A stretch of DNA of 64,000 bases from Rheinheimera sp. 1928-s (GTDB taxonomy: Bacteria; Pseudomonadota; Gammaproteobacteria; Enterobacterales; Alteromonadaceae): the NCBI RefSeq assembly GCF_029269265.1, contig NZ_JARIXP010000004.1:434001-498000 (forward strand), read 5' to 3'. The notes under the pieces are model-generated. The model did not search any database and was not told where the DNA came from. It saw only the letters and a list, made by a program, of their open reading frames with translations. This document shows, piece after piece, positions 8,842-17,752 of the stretch (position 1 is the stretch's first letter; each line of letters begins with the position of its first letter). The position numbers were made by a program, and so were the translations under genes.

Positions 8842-9852
8842 CTACTCGTTGTTTGCAAGCAGGTTTCGTGCCTGTTTGAAAGTTTCGCTGTTAAATACCG
8901 ATAAAATTTTCTGAGCGTAATTTGGATCTGTGGCATAACCTGCCGCCTGCAGCTGCTGAAAATAGGCTTTGGGGTTATCCGCCATAGCCACAGCCTGCTG
9001 ATAACGAGGGTTGGATTTTATAAAGTCGACATAATCCCCCAAGCTTTGCTCTGGCGATTCATAAGCACGGAATTTGGCTTTTTCTTTTTGTGCCACGCCC
9101 TGACGGTACTCCAGGGTATCTACCACAGCGACGTCACCTTGCCAGCTGTTATGCGCTTTGATGCCAAAAAAGTTGAAACTGTTATTGCCTTCAGCCGTTT
9201 TAAAGGTACGTTGCCCCCAGCCGGTTTCTAAGGCGGCCTGAGCTAACAACGCCAATGGCTCTAAACCTAGCTTCTGTGCCGCTTGTTTAGCAGCTGGCAT
9301 TAGTTTCTTTATAAAGTCGCCAGGGCTTTCAAAAGTCCAGTCGTCATTGTCGGGTTCAGAAATCAGTGTTTCAGTGGCCACAGCTGAGGGTGCAACTGCT
9401 GCAGGTTGCGCTATATCAGCTGACTTTTTCACTTGAGCAACAACAGCTGCCGCATCCGTTTTTGCAGCTGCACTGCTCGTTAATTCACGCACAGGAGCGG
9501 CTTCAGTCGGTACCTTCAGCATAGAAGCTGGCGTGGTCTTGCCTTTTGTTGGCCGTAATTGCTGTACCAACAAATCGGCTAAACCTAAACTACCTTTTTC
9601 TGACAGATCAGTTGCCAATTGTTTGTCGTACATATCTTTATAAAACTTGGTAGCCTGACTGTTGAGCGCACCGTCATCTTCAAATACTTCATTGGCCTTA
9701 CGCATGCTGCTCAGCAGCATGCCCATGAAAATAGACTCGAATTGTTTAGCCGCTTGTTTCAGCGCTTTATCATCATCTCCACCGGAGTTGTGCTTCAGCT
9801 GCTGTAAGCTGGTTAAATCATGATAGTTAACTTTGTGCTCAACTTTACTCAT
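8842..9852 (-). CDS. flgJ: Bifunctional rod-cap protein and muramidase FlgJ
   Basis: FlgJ, 336 residues, caps the growing rod and opens the peptidoglycan for it. The N-terminal rod-binding domain (about 30-95) contains KQFESIFMGMLLSSMRKA. An Ala/Val/Pro-rich linker (100-180) follows. The C-terminal glucosaminidase-fold domain (about 185-330) has the catalytic ETGWG motif with Glu209 and conserved NNSFNFFGIKA. This is the full two-domain form found in beta- and gammaproteobacteria. It follows flgI with no gap (flgI stop at 9853). Confidence 0.96.
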   Translation of the reverse strand: MSKVEHKVNYHDLTSLQQLKHNSGGDDDKALKQAAKQFESIFMGMLLSSMRKANEVFEDDGALNSQATKFYKDMYDKQLATDLSEKGSLGLADLLVQQLRPTKGKTTPASMLKVPTEAAPVRELTSSAAAKTDAAAVVAQVKKSADIAQPAAVAPSAVATETLISEPDNDDWTFESPGDFIKKLMPAAKQAAQKLGLEPLALLAQAALETGWGQRTFKTAEGNNSFNFFGIKAHNSWQGDVAVVDTLEYRQGVAQKEKAKFRAYESPEQSLGDYVDFIKSNPRYQQAVAMADNPKAYFQQLQAAGYATDPNYAQKILSVFNSETFKQARNLLANNE

Positions 9853-10950
9853 TTAGATCACCACAAGCTCACCATGAATGGCGCCCGCTTCTTTTAAGGC
9901 TTCTAAAATGGCCATCAAGTCACCTGGCGCTGCGCCTACGGCGTTGATGGTGCTGACTAAATCATCCAGTGTCGTGCCGGGGTCGAATTTAAACATGCGC
10001 GATCGGTCCGGCCTTACATCAATAATAGTATTTTGTTCAACAGCCGTATCCCCGCCGGCTAAAGCGTTGGGTTGCACTACAACAGGATTCTCGGCAATGG
10101 TCACAGTTAAGCCACCATGAGTGACAGCTGCAGGAAAAAGCCGTACATCTTTACCTATGACTATAGTGCCGGTTCTGGAGTTAATAATGATTTTTGCTGA
10201 CTGGCTGGCTGGCTCCAGAGTTAAATTTTCCAGAGTCGATAAATAAGACACCCGCTGATCCATATCCCGTGGCGCTCTGACCTGTACTGAAGACGCATCA
10301 AGCGACAATGCAGTGCCTGGACCAATAAAGTTATTAATGGTTTCCGCCAGAGTTTTGGCAGTGGTAAAATCTGATCGGTTTAAATTAAAGGTAATAAAGT
10401 CACCATCAGCAAAAGGCGACGGTACTTCACGTTCTACCGTAGCACCATTGGGAATACGCCCTACAGTGGGGGTATTAACCATCACTCGTGAGCCATCCGC
10501 ACCTTCAGCCCCTAAACCACTGACAATCAATGAGCCCTGGGCTACCGCATAAACATTGCCATCCAGACCTTTAAGGAAAGTTTGCAATAAGGTACCGCCA
10601 CGTAAGCCTTTGGCACTGCCCATAGAAGATACTGTGATATCAATGGTCTGGCCCGGCTTACTGAACGCAGGTAACTCTGCATGTACTGCCACAGCGGCCA
10701 CATTTTTGATCTGAGACTTCATTCCAGCCGGCATATTGATGCCAAAGTTGCTTAGCATGGTTCTGAAACTTTGTTCAGTAAAAGGGCTTTGCTCGCCAGT
10801 ACCAGGCAAACCCACCACCAGACCATAACCCACCAATTGGTTACTGCGCACCCCTTGTACACTGGTTAAATCTTTAATGCGGGCTGCTGAAGCCGGGAAA
10901 GACAAAGCTCCGGACAACACGACCAACAAAAGGCTTTGGATTAGTTTCAT
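9853..10950 (-). CDS. flgI: Flagellar P-ring protein FlgI
   Basis: FlgI forms the periplasmic P ring, the bushing in the peptidoglycan layer. The start is chosen at [22 protein letters not shown], a clean Sec signal peptide behind AGGTGA; an adjacent ATG at 10953 and a longer frame to 10986 are less likely. Family motifs include [25 protein letters not shown] (about 24-48), RGGTLLQT, and the C-terminal [27 protein letters not shown] and HGELVVI. Length is normal. It follows flgH by about 13 bases. Confidence 0.96.
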   Translation of the reverse strand: MKLIQSLLLVVLSGALSFPASAARIKDLTSVQGVRSNQLVGYGLVVGLPGTGEQSPFTEQSFRTMLSNFGINMPAGMKSQIKNVAAVAVHAELPAFSKPGQTIDITVSSMGSAKGLRGGTLLQTFLKGLDGNVYAVAQGSLIVSGLGAEGADGSRVMVNTPTVGRIPNGATVEREVPSPFADGDFITFNLNRSDFTTAKTLAETINNFIGPGTALSLDASSVQVRAPRDMDQRVSYLSTLENLTLEPASQSAKIIINSRTGTIVIGKDVRLFPAAVTHGGLTVTIAENPVVVQPNALAGGDTAVEQNTIIDVRPDRSRMFKFDPGTTLDDLVSTINAVGAAPGDLMAILEALKEAGAIHGELVVI

Positions 10951-10963
10951 CATTTCACCTGTA

Positions 10964-11644
10964 TTAAAACGGCCACAACACACCATTAAAGAACCGGGTT
11001 AACCAACCCGGGCCCTGGCCACCATGAGTTGCCCCTGTGCCACTGTATTCAATGCGGGCATTAGCAATTTTGGTGGACTGAACAGTATTCCGCGAATCTA
11101 TATCCTCAGCACGAATCACGCCTGTTAGACGAATAAACTCTTTACCCGTATTCAGTGTCAGCCACTTTTCACCACGGATCACCAGATTACCATTGGCCAT
11201 CACTCGCAATACGTTTACCGAAATATCACCAACCAGGCTATTGCTTTGGTCTGCTTTGGAGTCGCCTTTAAAGTCTGAGGCGGAATTAGCACCAAACTGC
11301 AGGGTATTGCCAAGTGCACTGACCTCACGGCCACCTAACCCAATCATAGGATCAAAACTGGCAGAGCTGTCTTTACCAAACTCTGTTTTAGCCGTTTTAG
11401 AAGCCTGAGTATTTTCTTTCAGTACGACAGTAATAATGTCACCAGGGCGACGGGCTTTATTGTCTGAGTACAAGCCATTAGACAACCCCTGCGCAAACAA
11501 TGAACCATTGTTTGACAGCGGAACCGCTTCTGGCTCTGGTGGCAGAGGCGCAAAATTCGGGTCATCCGGCATAGGTTCATTGAAGCTGCCAGCACAGCCG
11601 GCACAAAGTTGCAGTGTCAGTACTAACAAAATTAACTTGTTCAT
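10964..11644 (-). CDS. flgH: Flagellar L-ring lipoprotein FlgH
   Basis: FlgH, 226 residues, builds the outer-membrane L ring. The signal peptide ends in a lipobox LCAGC, with lipidated Cys17. Family segments are present: [44 protein letters not shown], and the C-terminal [13 protein letters not shown]. It sits in the flgF-flgL series between flgG and flgI. Confidence 0.96.
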   Translation of the reverse strand: MNKLILLVLTLQLCAGCAGSFNEPMPDDPNFAPLPPEPEAVPLSNNGSLFAQGLSNGLYSDNKARRPGDIITVVLKENTQASKTAKTEFGKDSSASFDPMIGLGGREVSALGNTLQFGANSASDFKGDSKADQSNSLVGDISVNVLRVMANGNLVIRGEKWLTLNTGKEFIRLTGVIRAEDIDSRNTVQSTKIANARIEYSGTGATHGGQGPGWLTRFFNGVLWPF

Positions 11645-11654
11645 CCACCTACTC

Positions 11655-12443
11655 CTACAGCTGCTGGATCATGGTACCCAGCATCTGATCAACAGTTGAA
11701 ATTACTTTGGAATTCATTTCATAAACCCGCTGACTTTCAATCAGGCTGACCAGCTCTTCCGTCACATTGACGTTTGAGGTTTCCAAAGCGCCCTGCACTA
11801 AAATACCGCGGCCTTCCAAACCAGGAATACCTTGCACCGGATCGCCGCTGGCAGCTGTTGCAGTAAATAAGTTTTGTCCAACAGGTTCTAAACCTGCCGG
11901 GTTAACAAAGTTGGTGACTGTTAACTGACCTAAAACAGCCTGATCAACCTGACCCGGTAAACGCACTGAGACTTCACCATCCTGAGAAATAGTGATGCTT
12001 TGTGCATCTTCAGGGATCACTATGTTTGGCTGAATTTGGTAACCCGCGCCTGAAGTGACTAAGTTGCCTTCACTGTCTGTCGTGAACTGACCATTTCGGC
12101 TATAAGAAATAGTGCCATCCGGCATCAGTACTTCAAAAAAACCATGGCCCTGGATCATCACATCCAGACTGCCTTCGGTAGTGATCATATTGCCTTGAGT
12201 AAAGCTTTTTTGAGTTGCCACTACTTTAGTACCAGCACCTAACATCAAGCCATTAGGCAACTCTGAGTTCTGTGAAGAGCGGCCGCCCGGCTGATTAATG
12301 TTCTGATACAACAAATCTTCAAATACAGCACGGCTCTTTTTAAAGCCAATAGTGCTGGCGTTGGCCAGGTTGTTTGAAATCACCGAAATGTCACGCTGCT
12401 TCGCGTCCAAACCGGTTTTACTGATCCATAAAGCTGGATGCAT
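11655..12443 (-). CDS. flgG: Flagellar distal rod protein FlgG
   Basis: FlgG, 262 residues, forms the distal rod. The N terminus MHPALWISKTGLDAKQRDISVISNNLANASTIGFKKSRAVFEDLLYQ has the axial-protein SNNLAN signature and the FlgG-specific QNINQPGG-type insertion that fixes the rod as straight. The C terminus ETSNVNVTEELVSLIESQRVYEMNSK is typical. Length matches the family. Confidence 0.97.
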   Translation of the reverse strand: MHPALWISKTGLDAKQRDISVISNNLANASTIGFKKSRAVFEDLLYQNINQPGGRSSQNSELPNGLMLGAGTKVVATQKSFTQGNMITTEGSLDVMIQGHGFFEVLMPDGTISYSRNGQFTTDSEGNLVTSGAGYQIQPNIVIPEDAQSITISQDGEVSVRLPGQVDQAVLGQLTVTNFVNPAGLEPVGQNLFTATAASGDPVQGIPGLEGRGILVQGALETSNVNVTEELVSLIESQRVYEMNSKVISTVDQMLGTMIQQL

Positions 12444-12464
12444 GCTAACCTCCCAGGCTTACGC

Positions 12465-13208
12465 CTACATAATTCTCATAATTTGGTTGTGTTGCCGATC
12501 AATATCTTCGGCTGTTTTCATCATTTTGACCTGTACTTCAAACTGACGTTGTAAACTGATCATCTGGGTCATTTCGCCAACTGCATTGACGTTACTGCCT
12601 TCCACTGCTCCGCTCATCACTCTGACCGTTGCATCTAATTCTGCGATTTCGCCATCTTTACGCCGGAACAAACCGTCTGTGCCTTTTTCAATATCCTGAA
12701 ATTCAGGTTTAACCAGCTTAAGTCGTGCCACTTCCTGCATCGCATTGGCTGGCGCGCCTTCTGGTCTGATACTGATGGTGCCGTCATCACCAATTTCCAT
12801 TTTGCTGATAGGCAGAGGGATCTGAATAGGACCATCTTCACCTATCACACTTAAGCCCGAAGCCGTTTGCAACATACCTGTCGGACTAAGCTGCATATTG
12901 CCTGTTCTGGTATAGGCCTCATTACCCTCGGCATCCTGAACAGACAACCACCCCTTGCCCTGCACTGCGATGTCCAGGTCACGCTCGGTGATAATAAAAG
13001 CGCCGTCGTCAAAATTTTGACCAGGTCGTTCTGTCAGCGAAAATACCCTGGTGGGTAAACCTTCACCAAAAGCCTGCATTGCCCTGGCCTGCTCCAAATC
13101 AGCTTTGAAGCCCGTCGTAGTGCTGTTTGCAAGGTTGTTCGCTTTAATACTGATGCCATTCATATTCTCTTTGGCACCGCTCATCGCGATATACAGTAAA
13201 TGGTCCAT
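12465..13208 (-). CDS. flgF: Flagellar proximal rod protein FlgF
   Basis: FlgF, 247 residues, a proximal rod component. MDHLLYIAMSGAKENMNGISIKANNLANSTTTGFK carries the rod signature, and the C terminus has EGSNVNAVGEMTQMISLQRQFE. It is the first gene of the flgFGHIJKL series. A sigma54-type promoter lies about 35 bases upstream, so a new transcript probably starts here rather than reading through from flgE, which ends in a terminator. Confidence 0.96.
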   Translation of the reverse strand: MDHLLYIAMSGAKENMNGISIKANNLANSTTTGFKADLEQARAMQAFGEGLPTRVFSLTERPGQNFDDGAFIITERDLDIAVQGKGWLSVQDAEGNEAYTRTGNMQLSPTGMLQTASGLSVIGEDGPIQIPLPISKMEIGDDGTISIRPEGAPANAMQEVARLKLVKPEFQDIEKGTDGLFRRKDGEIAELDATVRVMSGAVEGSNVNAVGEMTQMISLQRQFEVQVKMMKTAEDIDRQHNQIMRIM

Positions 13209-13241
13209 AGTCCGGCCTCCACTTGAGATAAGTTAAGTAAA

Positions 13242-13256
13242 GCAAGACTGATGCCA
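13242..13256 (-). promoter_or_regulatory. Sigma54 promoter of flgF operon
   Basis: Minus-strand TGGCAT-CAGTC-TTGC: GG and GC are 10 bases apart, as required for the -24/-12 elements. It lies 34 bases before the flgF ATG. Confidence 0.78.
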
Positions 13257-13368
13257 AGAAGAAAACACTCTGTGGCCTAGCAGAAGGGAATGAATCTATA
13301 TAATTGTATTTAATGGAAAAATTAAGATAGCCATCGTTTTTAATTTTGCACTATCAACACGGGGCTGG

Positions 13369-13773
13369 CTAGTTGGCTGGCGCAACAAACTTGAATCTGT
13401 TGGTAACGGAAAACGCCGTAGTGGTTGTCGTAAAGTTATAATTTGTGACTTCGATTTGTACACGAACCTTAGAAGTGACCAGCAAAGGCTGCTTAAAAAC
13501 ATGACTTTGGCGTTCGCCACAGTTGTAGGATCCGATAAATACCTCAGACGGACTGTACAATCGAAGTACACAATCAACAGATAAGGCCTTGATCGGGTTA
13601 AAGCCAATCATAACCAGCGTATCCAGTTGTTCTGGCTTCGCTATGTTCAGGGTACGGCTTTGAGAAGCGCCGGCTTTAAGCACAAAATCAGTGGTGATCA
13701 GCACGTCCTGTTCTGCGCCAGAACAGCAGAATGTCGCGAATATGCCGAACGTCAGAAGGGTTCTGAATTTCAT
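13369..13773 (-). CDS. Small secreted protein of unknown function inside flagellar cluster
   Basis: I do not recognise this protein of about 134 residues. The chosen start, MKFRTLLTFGIFATFCCSGA, is a Sec signal peptide preceded by GAGGTGATG; earlier in-frame starts at 13776 and 13794 are possible. The mature part is beta-strand rich, with two cysteines (in DCVLRL and YNCGER) that could form a disulphide, and a Thr-rich stretch (NFTTTTTAFS). It lies between the flgE terminator and the flgF promoter, a junction that is usually empty. No clear promoter was found in the 87 bases upstream. It may be an inserted cargo gene or an unrecognised flagellar accessory protein. Confidence 0.6.
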   Translation of the reverse strand: MKFRTLLTFGIFATFCCSGAEQDVLITTDFVLKAGASQSRTLNIAKPEQLDTLVMIGFNPIKALSVDCVLRLYSPSEVFIGSYNCGERQSHVFKQPLLVTSKVRVQIEVTNYNFTTTTTAFSVTNRFKFVAPAN

Positions 13774-13854
13774 CATCACCTCGGTAGTTGCCAACTATGC
13801 GCTACGAACAGAGATCTTCCTGAGTTTTCCAACAGAGCACATAAACCCCAGGAA

Positions 13855-13885
13855 CAAAAAAGCCCAAAGTGAAACACTTTGGGCT
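13855..13885 (-). terminator. Rho-independent terminator of the flgBCDE operon
   Basis: An 11-bp perfect stem (13861-13871 with 13875-13885), 3-base loop, and a minus-strand T-run. It begins 15 bases past the flgE stop and cleanly ends flgBCDE. Confidence 0.9.
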
Positions 13886-13900
13886 TTTCCAAATCGCTGA

Positions 13901-15202
13901 TTATCGGATCTGCAACACAGTATTTTGTAAGGTACTGTTAACTTCAAGCGCCCTTGAGTTGGCCTGGAAGTTACGCTGAGCGGCTATTAAATCCACCAGT
14001 TCGTTGGTCAGGTTCACATTCGAACTTTCCAAAGCTGAGGAATTAATAGCGCCAAAAGTACCAGAATTTGCCTCACCTGCTAAAGCTTCACCCGACATTA
14101 AGCTTTGACGCCATGAGGTGTTGCCAGCCTGGGTTAACCCTTGTGGGTTAGCAAACTTCACCATAGCTACCTGAGCTAAATAGGTTTGATCGCCGTTGGA
14201 GTAAGACGCCATCACTTTGCCTGTCGCATCAATATCTACGCTGGTTAAACGACCCACTGTAGTACCGTCACCATCCAGACTGCCCAGCTCAAATTTAGAG
14301 GAGTACTGAGTTGGATTTTTAGTGCCAGCCGGATCGGTAAAGTTGATTGAAACATCAGTGGTAAACTGAGCACCGTTGGCCAATAAACCATCTAAGGTCG
14401 CTTTAGGCATCACCAAAGATGGCATAGGCGTAGTGGTTGGATTACCGTTTAAATCAAAGTCCAGCACAGGTGTAGCCGCAGGCAAGGTAAAAGGAGTTCC
14501 AGTATTGTCATCTAATACCGCATAAACTTCCCAGTCATTGTCTGTAACCGGATCAGTACGACGGAAATACATAGATAAAATATGAGGTTCACCCAAACTG
14601 TCATACACAGTGGTCGAAGTCTGGTTGTTATAGGTTGCCGAGTTAGTGGCATCAAAGGCCGGAAGCGGCACTGCTTTAGGCTGCTGACGTGAATCCAGGT
14701 TCATGGTCAAAAATACGTTTTGTGTGGCACGTGGTGCACCAGCTGTATTTGGGATCTGAATAGGTGAAGTGGTACTTAAACTAACCGAGGTTGTTTCACC
14801 TGTGGCAGGGTTCACTGGGAAACCTTGTAAAAAGCCGCCGTTGTTATCAGAGATAAAGTTATTTTTATCCAGTTTAAAGGCACCGGCTCTGGTATAGGAA
14901 TAATCACGGTTACCAATTTCAGGAGCTATCGCAAAAAAGCCATCACCGGTAATAGCTAAATCCAGTGAGTTGTTGGTAAATTTTAACGAGCCCTGAGAAA
15001 ACTGCTGCGCCACTTTAGAAGTAGTGACACCATCACCTACTTTAGTTTTGTTTGAGCTGAATACCGAAGCTGCATACACATCCGCAAACTCAGCACGGGA
15101 TTCTTTAAAACCTGTGGTATTAACGTTCGCTATATTGTTCGCTGTGGTATCAATGTCTTTTTGAGCAGCAGCCAGGCCACTTAACGCTATATTAAAACTC
15201 AT
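13901..15202 (-). CDS. flgE: Flagellar hook protein FlgE
   Basis: FlgE, 433 residues, the hook subunit. The N terminus MSFNIALSGLAAAQKDIDTTANNIANVNTTGFKESRAEFADVY has the axial TANNIANVNT signature, and the C terminus has ESSNVNLTNELVDLIAAQRNFQANSRALE. The middle carries the FlgE D2 beta domain. It follows flgD by 20 bases and ends in a strong terminator. Confidence 0.97.
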   Translation of the reverse strand: MSFNIALSGLAAAQKDIDTTANNIANVNTTGFKESRAEFADVYAASVFSSNKTKVGDGVTTSKVAQQFSQGSLKFTNNSLDLAITGDGFFAIAPEIGNRDYSYTRAGAFKLDKNNFISDNNGGFLQGFPVNPATGETTSVSLSTTSPIQIPNTAGAPRATQNVFLTMNLDSRQQPKAVPLPAFDATNSATYNNQTSTTVYDSLGEPHILSMYFRRTDPVTDNDWEVYAVLDDNTGTPFTLPAATPVLDFDLNGNPTTTPMPSLVMPKATLDGLLANGAQFTTDVSINFTDPAGTKNPTQYSSKFELGSLDGDGTTVGRLTSVDIDATGKVMASYSNGDQTYLAQVAMVKFANPQGLTQAGNTSWRQSLMSGEALAGEANSGTFGAINSSALESSNVNLTNELVDLIAAQRNFQANSRALEVNSTLQNTVLQIR

Positions 15203-15222
15203 AGTTCACCTCAAATCTTTGA

Positions 15223-15966
15223 TTAGGTTGCAATTTCTTCAATATCAGATAATTTTTTCTGGCCTTGGCCATACACATTCAATAACAGGCCCTGAGTGGT
15301 GCCATTGCCTAAAGTAATACTGGTGACCGGAGCATACACAGAGGTGACTATGGCTTCATTTTTACCTGCAATAGAGCCCTCTACAGAGATGGTGTACACA
15401 CCTTTCGGCGCGAGTTCCATGACCGGGTTGCCATCTTTATCCACTTTAGGAGTACCATCTTCATTCTCGGCCTGAGTATCTGTGGTTCCATCCCAAGGAA
15501 GCTGTAAACGACCTGCTGCGGCATCCTCGATAGTCACTGAGCGGACGACAACACCATCTGCATTTTTAATCTGCACTTTGATGTTAGTTGCATCTTCAGG
15601 GAAATTTGCACTGGCAACCACGGCATTTTCACCATCAAAGACCATATCGTCTGACTTCACCAATACATATTGCCCAACCAGAGAAGATGCCTGTAGCGCC
15701 TGACTGGAATTCATAGTGGTAGCAAAATCTTTAAAGTTGGTATTCAGCTGTGAAATACCATCAGCCATAGTGAATTGCGTCATCTGGGCTATCATCTGAT
15801 CATTTTCAACAGGTTTGGTTGGATCCTGATAGGCCAACTGCTGTGTTAAAAGCGCAAAGAAGTCCGATTGGGTTAAAGCACCATTGCCTTCCGATTCCGG
15901 TGTTGTGGGCTTCTCCCCCCAATACATGCCATCTAAAGCACTTTTATCATTGGTTACATTACTCAT
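15223..15966 (-). CDS. flgD: Flagellar hook assembly (cap) protein FlgD
   Basis: FlgD, 247 residues, is the scaffold cap for hook growth. The N-terminal region has the conserved FFALLTQQLAYQDPTKPVENDQMIAQMTQFTM segment (about 36-70). The C-terminal part is a FlgD Ig-like plus Tudor-like domain, with the LPWDGTTD strand and an Asp/Gly-rich loop. It lies 10 bases downstream of flgC. Confidence 0.96.
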   Translation of the reverse strand: MSNVTNDKSALDGMYWGEKPTTPESEGNGALTQSDFFALLTQQLAYQDPTKPVENDQMIAQMTQFTMADGISQLNTNFKDFATTMNSSQALQASSLVGQYVLVKSDDMVFDGENAVVASANFPEDATNIKVQIKNADGVVVRSVTIEDAAAGRLQLPWDGTTDTQAENEDGTPKVDKDGNPVMELAPKGVYTISVEGSIAGKNEAIVTSVYAPVTSITLGNGTTQGLLLNVYGQGQKKLSDIEEIAT

Positions 15967-15976
15967 GCCTTACCCC

Positions 15977-16393
15977 TTAGCGTTGGCCCATCATCAGCGT
16001 CCGGCTCACCATTTGTTTGGCGGCATCAGCCACCTGTACATTGGTTTCATAGGAGCGTGATGCTGAAATCATATTGGCCATTTCTTCCATAATGTTGACG
16101 TTAGGCTTGTAGATGTAGCCTTTTTCGTCAGACAACGGATGATGAGGTGCATACTCTACATTCAGCGGCGCGTCGGACTCGACTATACCCAAAACCTGAA
16201 CTTTGGCGCTTTCCTGACCTTGTTGAGCCTGTTCCAGCGCTGTGGCAAAAACAGGGTGGCGGGCACGGTAGGTTTGATCAATGCTGCTGCTGATGCTATT
16301 GGCATTGGCCATATTGCTGGCGGTGGTATTTAACCGCACTTGCTGGGCAGACATTCCACTACCAGCAATATCAAAAACGTTATATAAACTCAT
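15977..16393 (-). CDS. flgC: Flagellar proximal rod protein FlgC
   Basis: FlgC, about 138 residues from the chosen ATG (MSLYNVFDIAGSGMSAQQVRLNTTASNMANANS). The longer frame from 16402 adds only MSI. It has the rod signature near the N terminus and the C-terminal MISASRSYETNVQVADAAKQMVSRTL. Its start overlaps by ATGA the end of a 17-codon open frame (16390-16443) whose peptide resembles the FlgC N terminus, so the true translation start sits behind what looks like a duplicated old start. Confidence 0.95.
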   Translation of the reverse strand: MSLYNVFDIAGSGMSAQQVRLNTTASNMANANSISSSIDQTYRARHPVFATALEQAQQGQESAKVQVLGIVESDAPLNVEYAPHHPLSDEKGYIYKPNVNIMEEMANMISASRSYETNVQVADAAKQMVSRTLMMGQR

Positions 16394-16443
16394 GATTGAC
16401 ATACTCCGGTACTGGCACTATCAAAAAGGTTAGAAAGGCTCAT
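16390..16443 (-). pseudogene. Vestigial duplicate of the flgC start (17-codon leader ORF)
   Basis: An ATG overlapping the flgB stop opens a 17-codon frame, MSLSNLFDSASTGVCQS, that ends overlapping the flgC ATG. It aligns with the FlgC N terminus MSLYNVFDIAGSGM at M, S, L, N, F, D, A and G. About 29 of the first 39 bases match those of flgC. This suggests a short tandem duplication at the flgB-flgC junction. It could be inert or could couple flgB and flgC translation. Confidence 0.6.
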
Positions 16444-16844
16444 TATTGTGATGCTCCGGTAATGGCTTTTTTCAGTCCACTGATACGACTATTCAGGAAG
16501 TTCAGTGTCGTCTGATATTCCATGTTGTTGCGGATAAAAGCATTTCGCTCTTCGTGAATGTCAACAGTGTTGCCATCCCCGGTATCAGGCTGATTAGGAA
16601 TACGGTACTGAGACTCGGCATGGCGGGCTGTGGAGATTTCAAAGTGCCTTGGATCTGTGCGGCCAAGCGAACCAGACTGGCGTGACTGAGCACCGGCCAA
16701 AGCGGTTTGAAAATCCATGTCTTTTGCCTTGTAACCCGGAGTATCGGCATTTGCGATATTTTCGGCCAAGACTTGAGAACGTTTGTCGCGGATCAGTAGT
16801 GCTTCTGGGTGAAGCCCAAATGCGTTATCGAAGCTGATTGCCAT
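16443..16844 (-). CDS. flgB: Flagellar proximal rod protein FlgB
   Basis: FlgB, about 133 residues, a proximal rod protein. The start MAISFDNAFGLHPEALLIRDKRSQ is preferred because AGGA lies 8 bases before it and it matches the family; upstream in-frame ATGs at 16853 and 16874 lack a ribosome site. It has VLAENIANADTPGYKAKDMDF and the C-terminal ERNAFIRNNMEYQTTLNFLNSRISGLKKAI. It is the first gene of flgBCDE, with a sigma54-type site upstream. Confidence 0.96.
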   Translation of the reverse strand: MAISFDNAFGLHPEALLIRDKRSQVLAENIANADTPGYKAKDMDFQTALAGAQSRQSGSLGRTDPRHFEISTARHAESQYRIPNQPDTGDGNTVDIHEERNAFIRNNMEYQTTLNFLNSRISGLKKAITGASQ

Positions 16845-16881
16845 TATTGCCATCCTGTTTTTCAGAGATGGCAAATACTAA

Positions 16882-16896
16882 GCAAAACTCAGGCCA
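16882..16896 (-). promoter_or_regulatory. Sigma54 promoter of flgBCDE
   Basis: Minus-strand TGGCCT-GAGTT-TTGC with GG-N10-GC spacing, lying between cheR and flgB, 38 bases before the flgB start. Confidence 0.7.
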
Positions 16897-16905
16897 GATT
16901 TTTTG

Positions 16906-17745
16906 TCAGACTTTTTTGCGGTACACAATGCCTGGATTACAACGCACCATATCAAAGTCGTTGTTCAGGCTGGAGAGGGATTCAGAAGCACCAAGAAACA
17001 AGTAACCACGCGGGTTTAACGCCTGTGAGAACTGTTTAATAATTTTCATTTTTACTTCAGGGGAAAAATAGATCAGTACATTACGACAGAAAATAATGTC
17101 GAACTTACCCAGCAGCGTATAACTGTCCAGTAAGTTTAAATGACGGAATGAAACGTTTTTACGTACGGCATCTTTTAGCCGCATCATGCCGTTGCCAGAA
17201 TCGTCAAAAAATTTACTCCTGCGCTCCGGCGACAAACCGCGGGACAACGCCAGACCGTCATATTCAGCGCGCTGGCAATGCTCCAGCATCGCATTAGAAA
17301 TGTCAGTCCCTAAAATATGCAAGCCCAAAGGAAAGGCTGAAGGCCGGCCCTGTATGAACTCCATGCCAGTCATTGCGATGGAATAAGGTTCCTGACCAGA
17401 GGAACTGGCCGCTGACCAAATTTTGACGGTTTTATGATCTTTTTCAAATTCAGGCAGGATTTGCTTTTTCAGCAGCTCATAAGGATAACTGTCACGAAAC
17501 CACAAGGTTTCGTTGGTGGTCATAGCGTCAATCACAGCGGAACGCAATTGCCGCTCAAAAGGGCTTAGCGTTTTATTCAACAGTTCAGACAGCGACGACA
17601 AACCAAAACGCTGCATCAAAGGCGCAAGACGACTTTTGACCAGATATTGTTTGTTATCACCCAACACAATACCGCACTGTTGTTCGAGGAAATCCCGAAA
17701 CAGACGATACTCACTTTCCTGCAGCTCTTTGTTTGCCACTAACAT
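16906..17745 (-). CDS. cheR: Chemotaxis protein methyltransferase CheR
   Basis: CheR, 279 residues, methylates glutamates of chemoreceptors using S-adenosylmethionine. An N-terminal helical domain (about 1-85) is followed by the methyltransferase domain with WSAASSSGQEPYSIAM (SAM site), LGTDISNAML, and FDIIFCRNVLIYFSPEVK. It lies 7 bases after cheV, so the two form an operon. Confidence 0.96.
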   Translation of the reverse strand: MLVANKELQESEYRLFRDFLEQQCGIVLGDNKQYLVKSRLAPLMQRFGLSSLSELLNKTLSPFERQLRSAVIDAMTTNETLWFRDSYPYELLKKQILPEFEKDHKTVKIWSAASSSGQEPYSIAMTGMEFIQGRPSAFPLGLHILGTDISNAMLEHCQRAEYDGLALSRGLSPERRSKFFDDSGNGMMRLKDAVRKNVSFRHLNLLDSYTLLGKFDIIFCRNVLIYFSPEVKMKIIKQFSQALNPRGYLFLGASESLSSLNNDFDMVRCNPGIVYRKKV

Positions 17746-17752
17746 AAAACCT

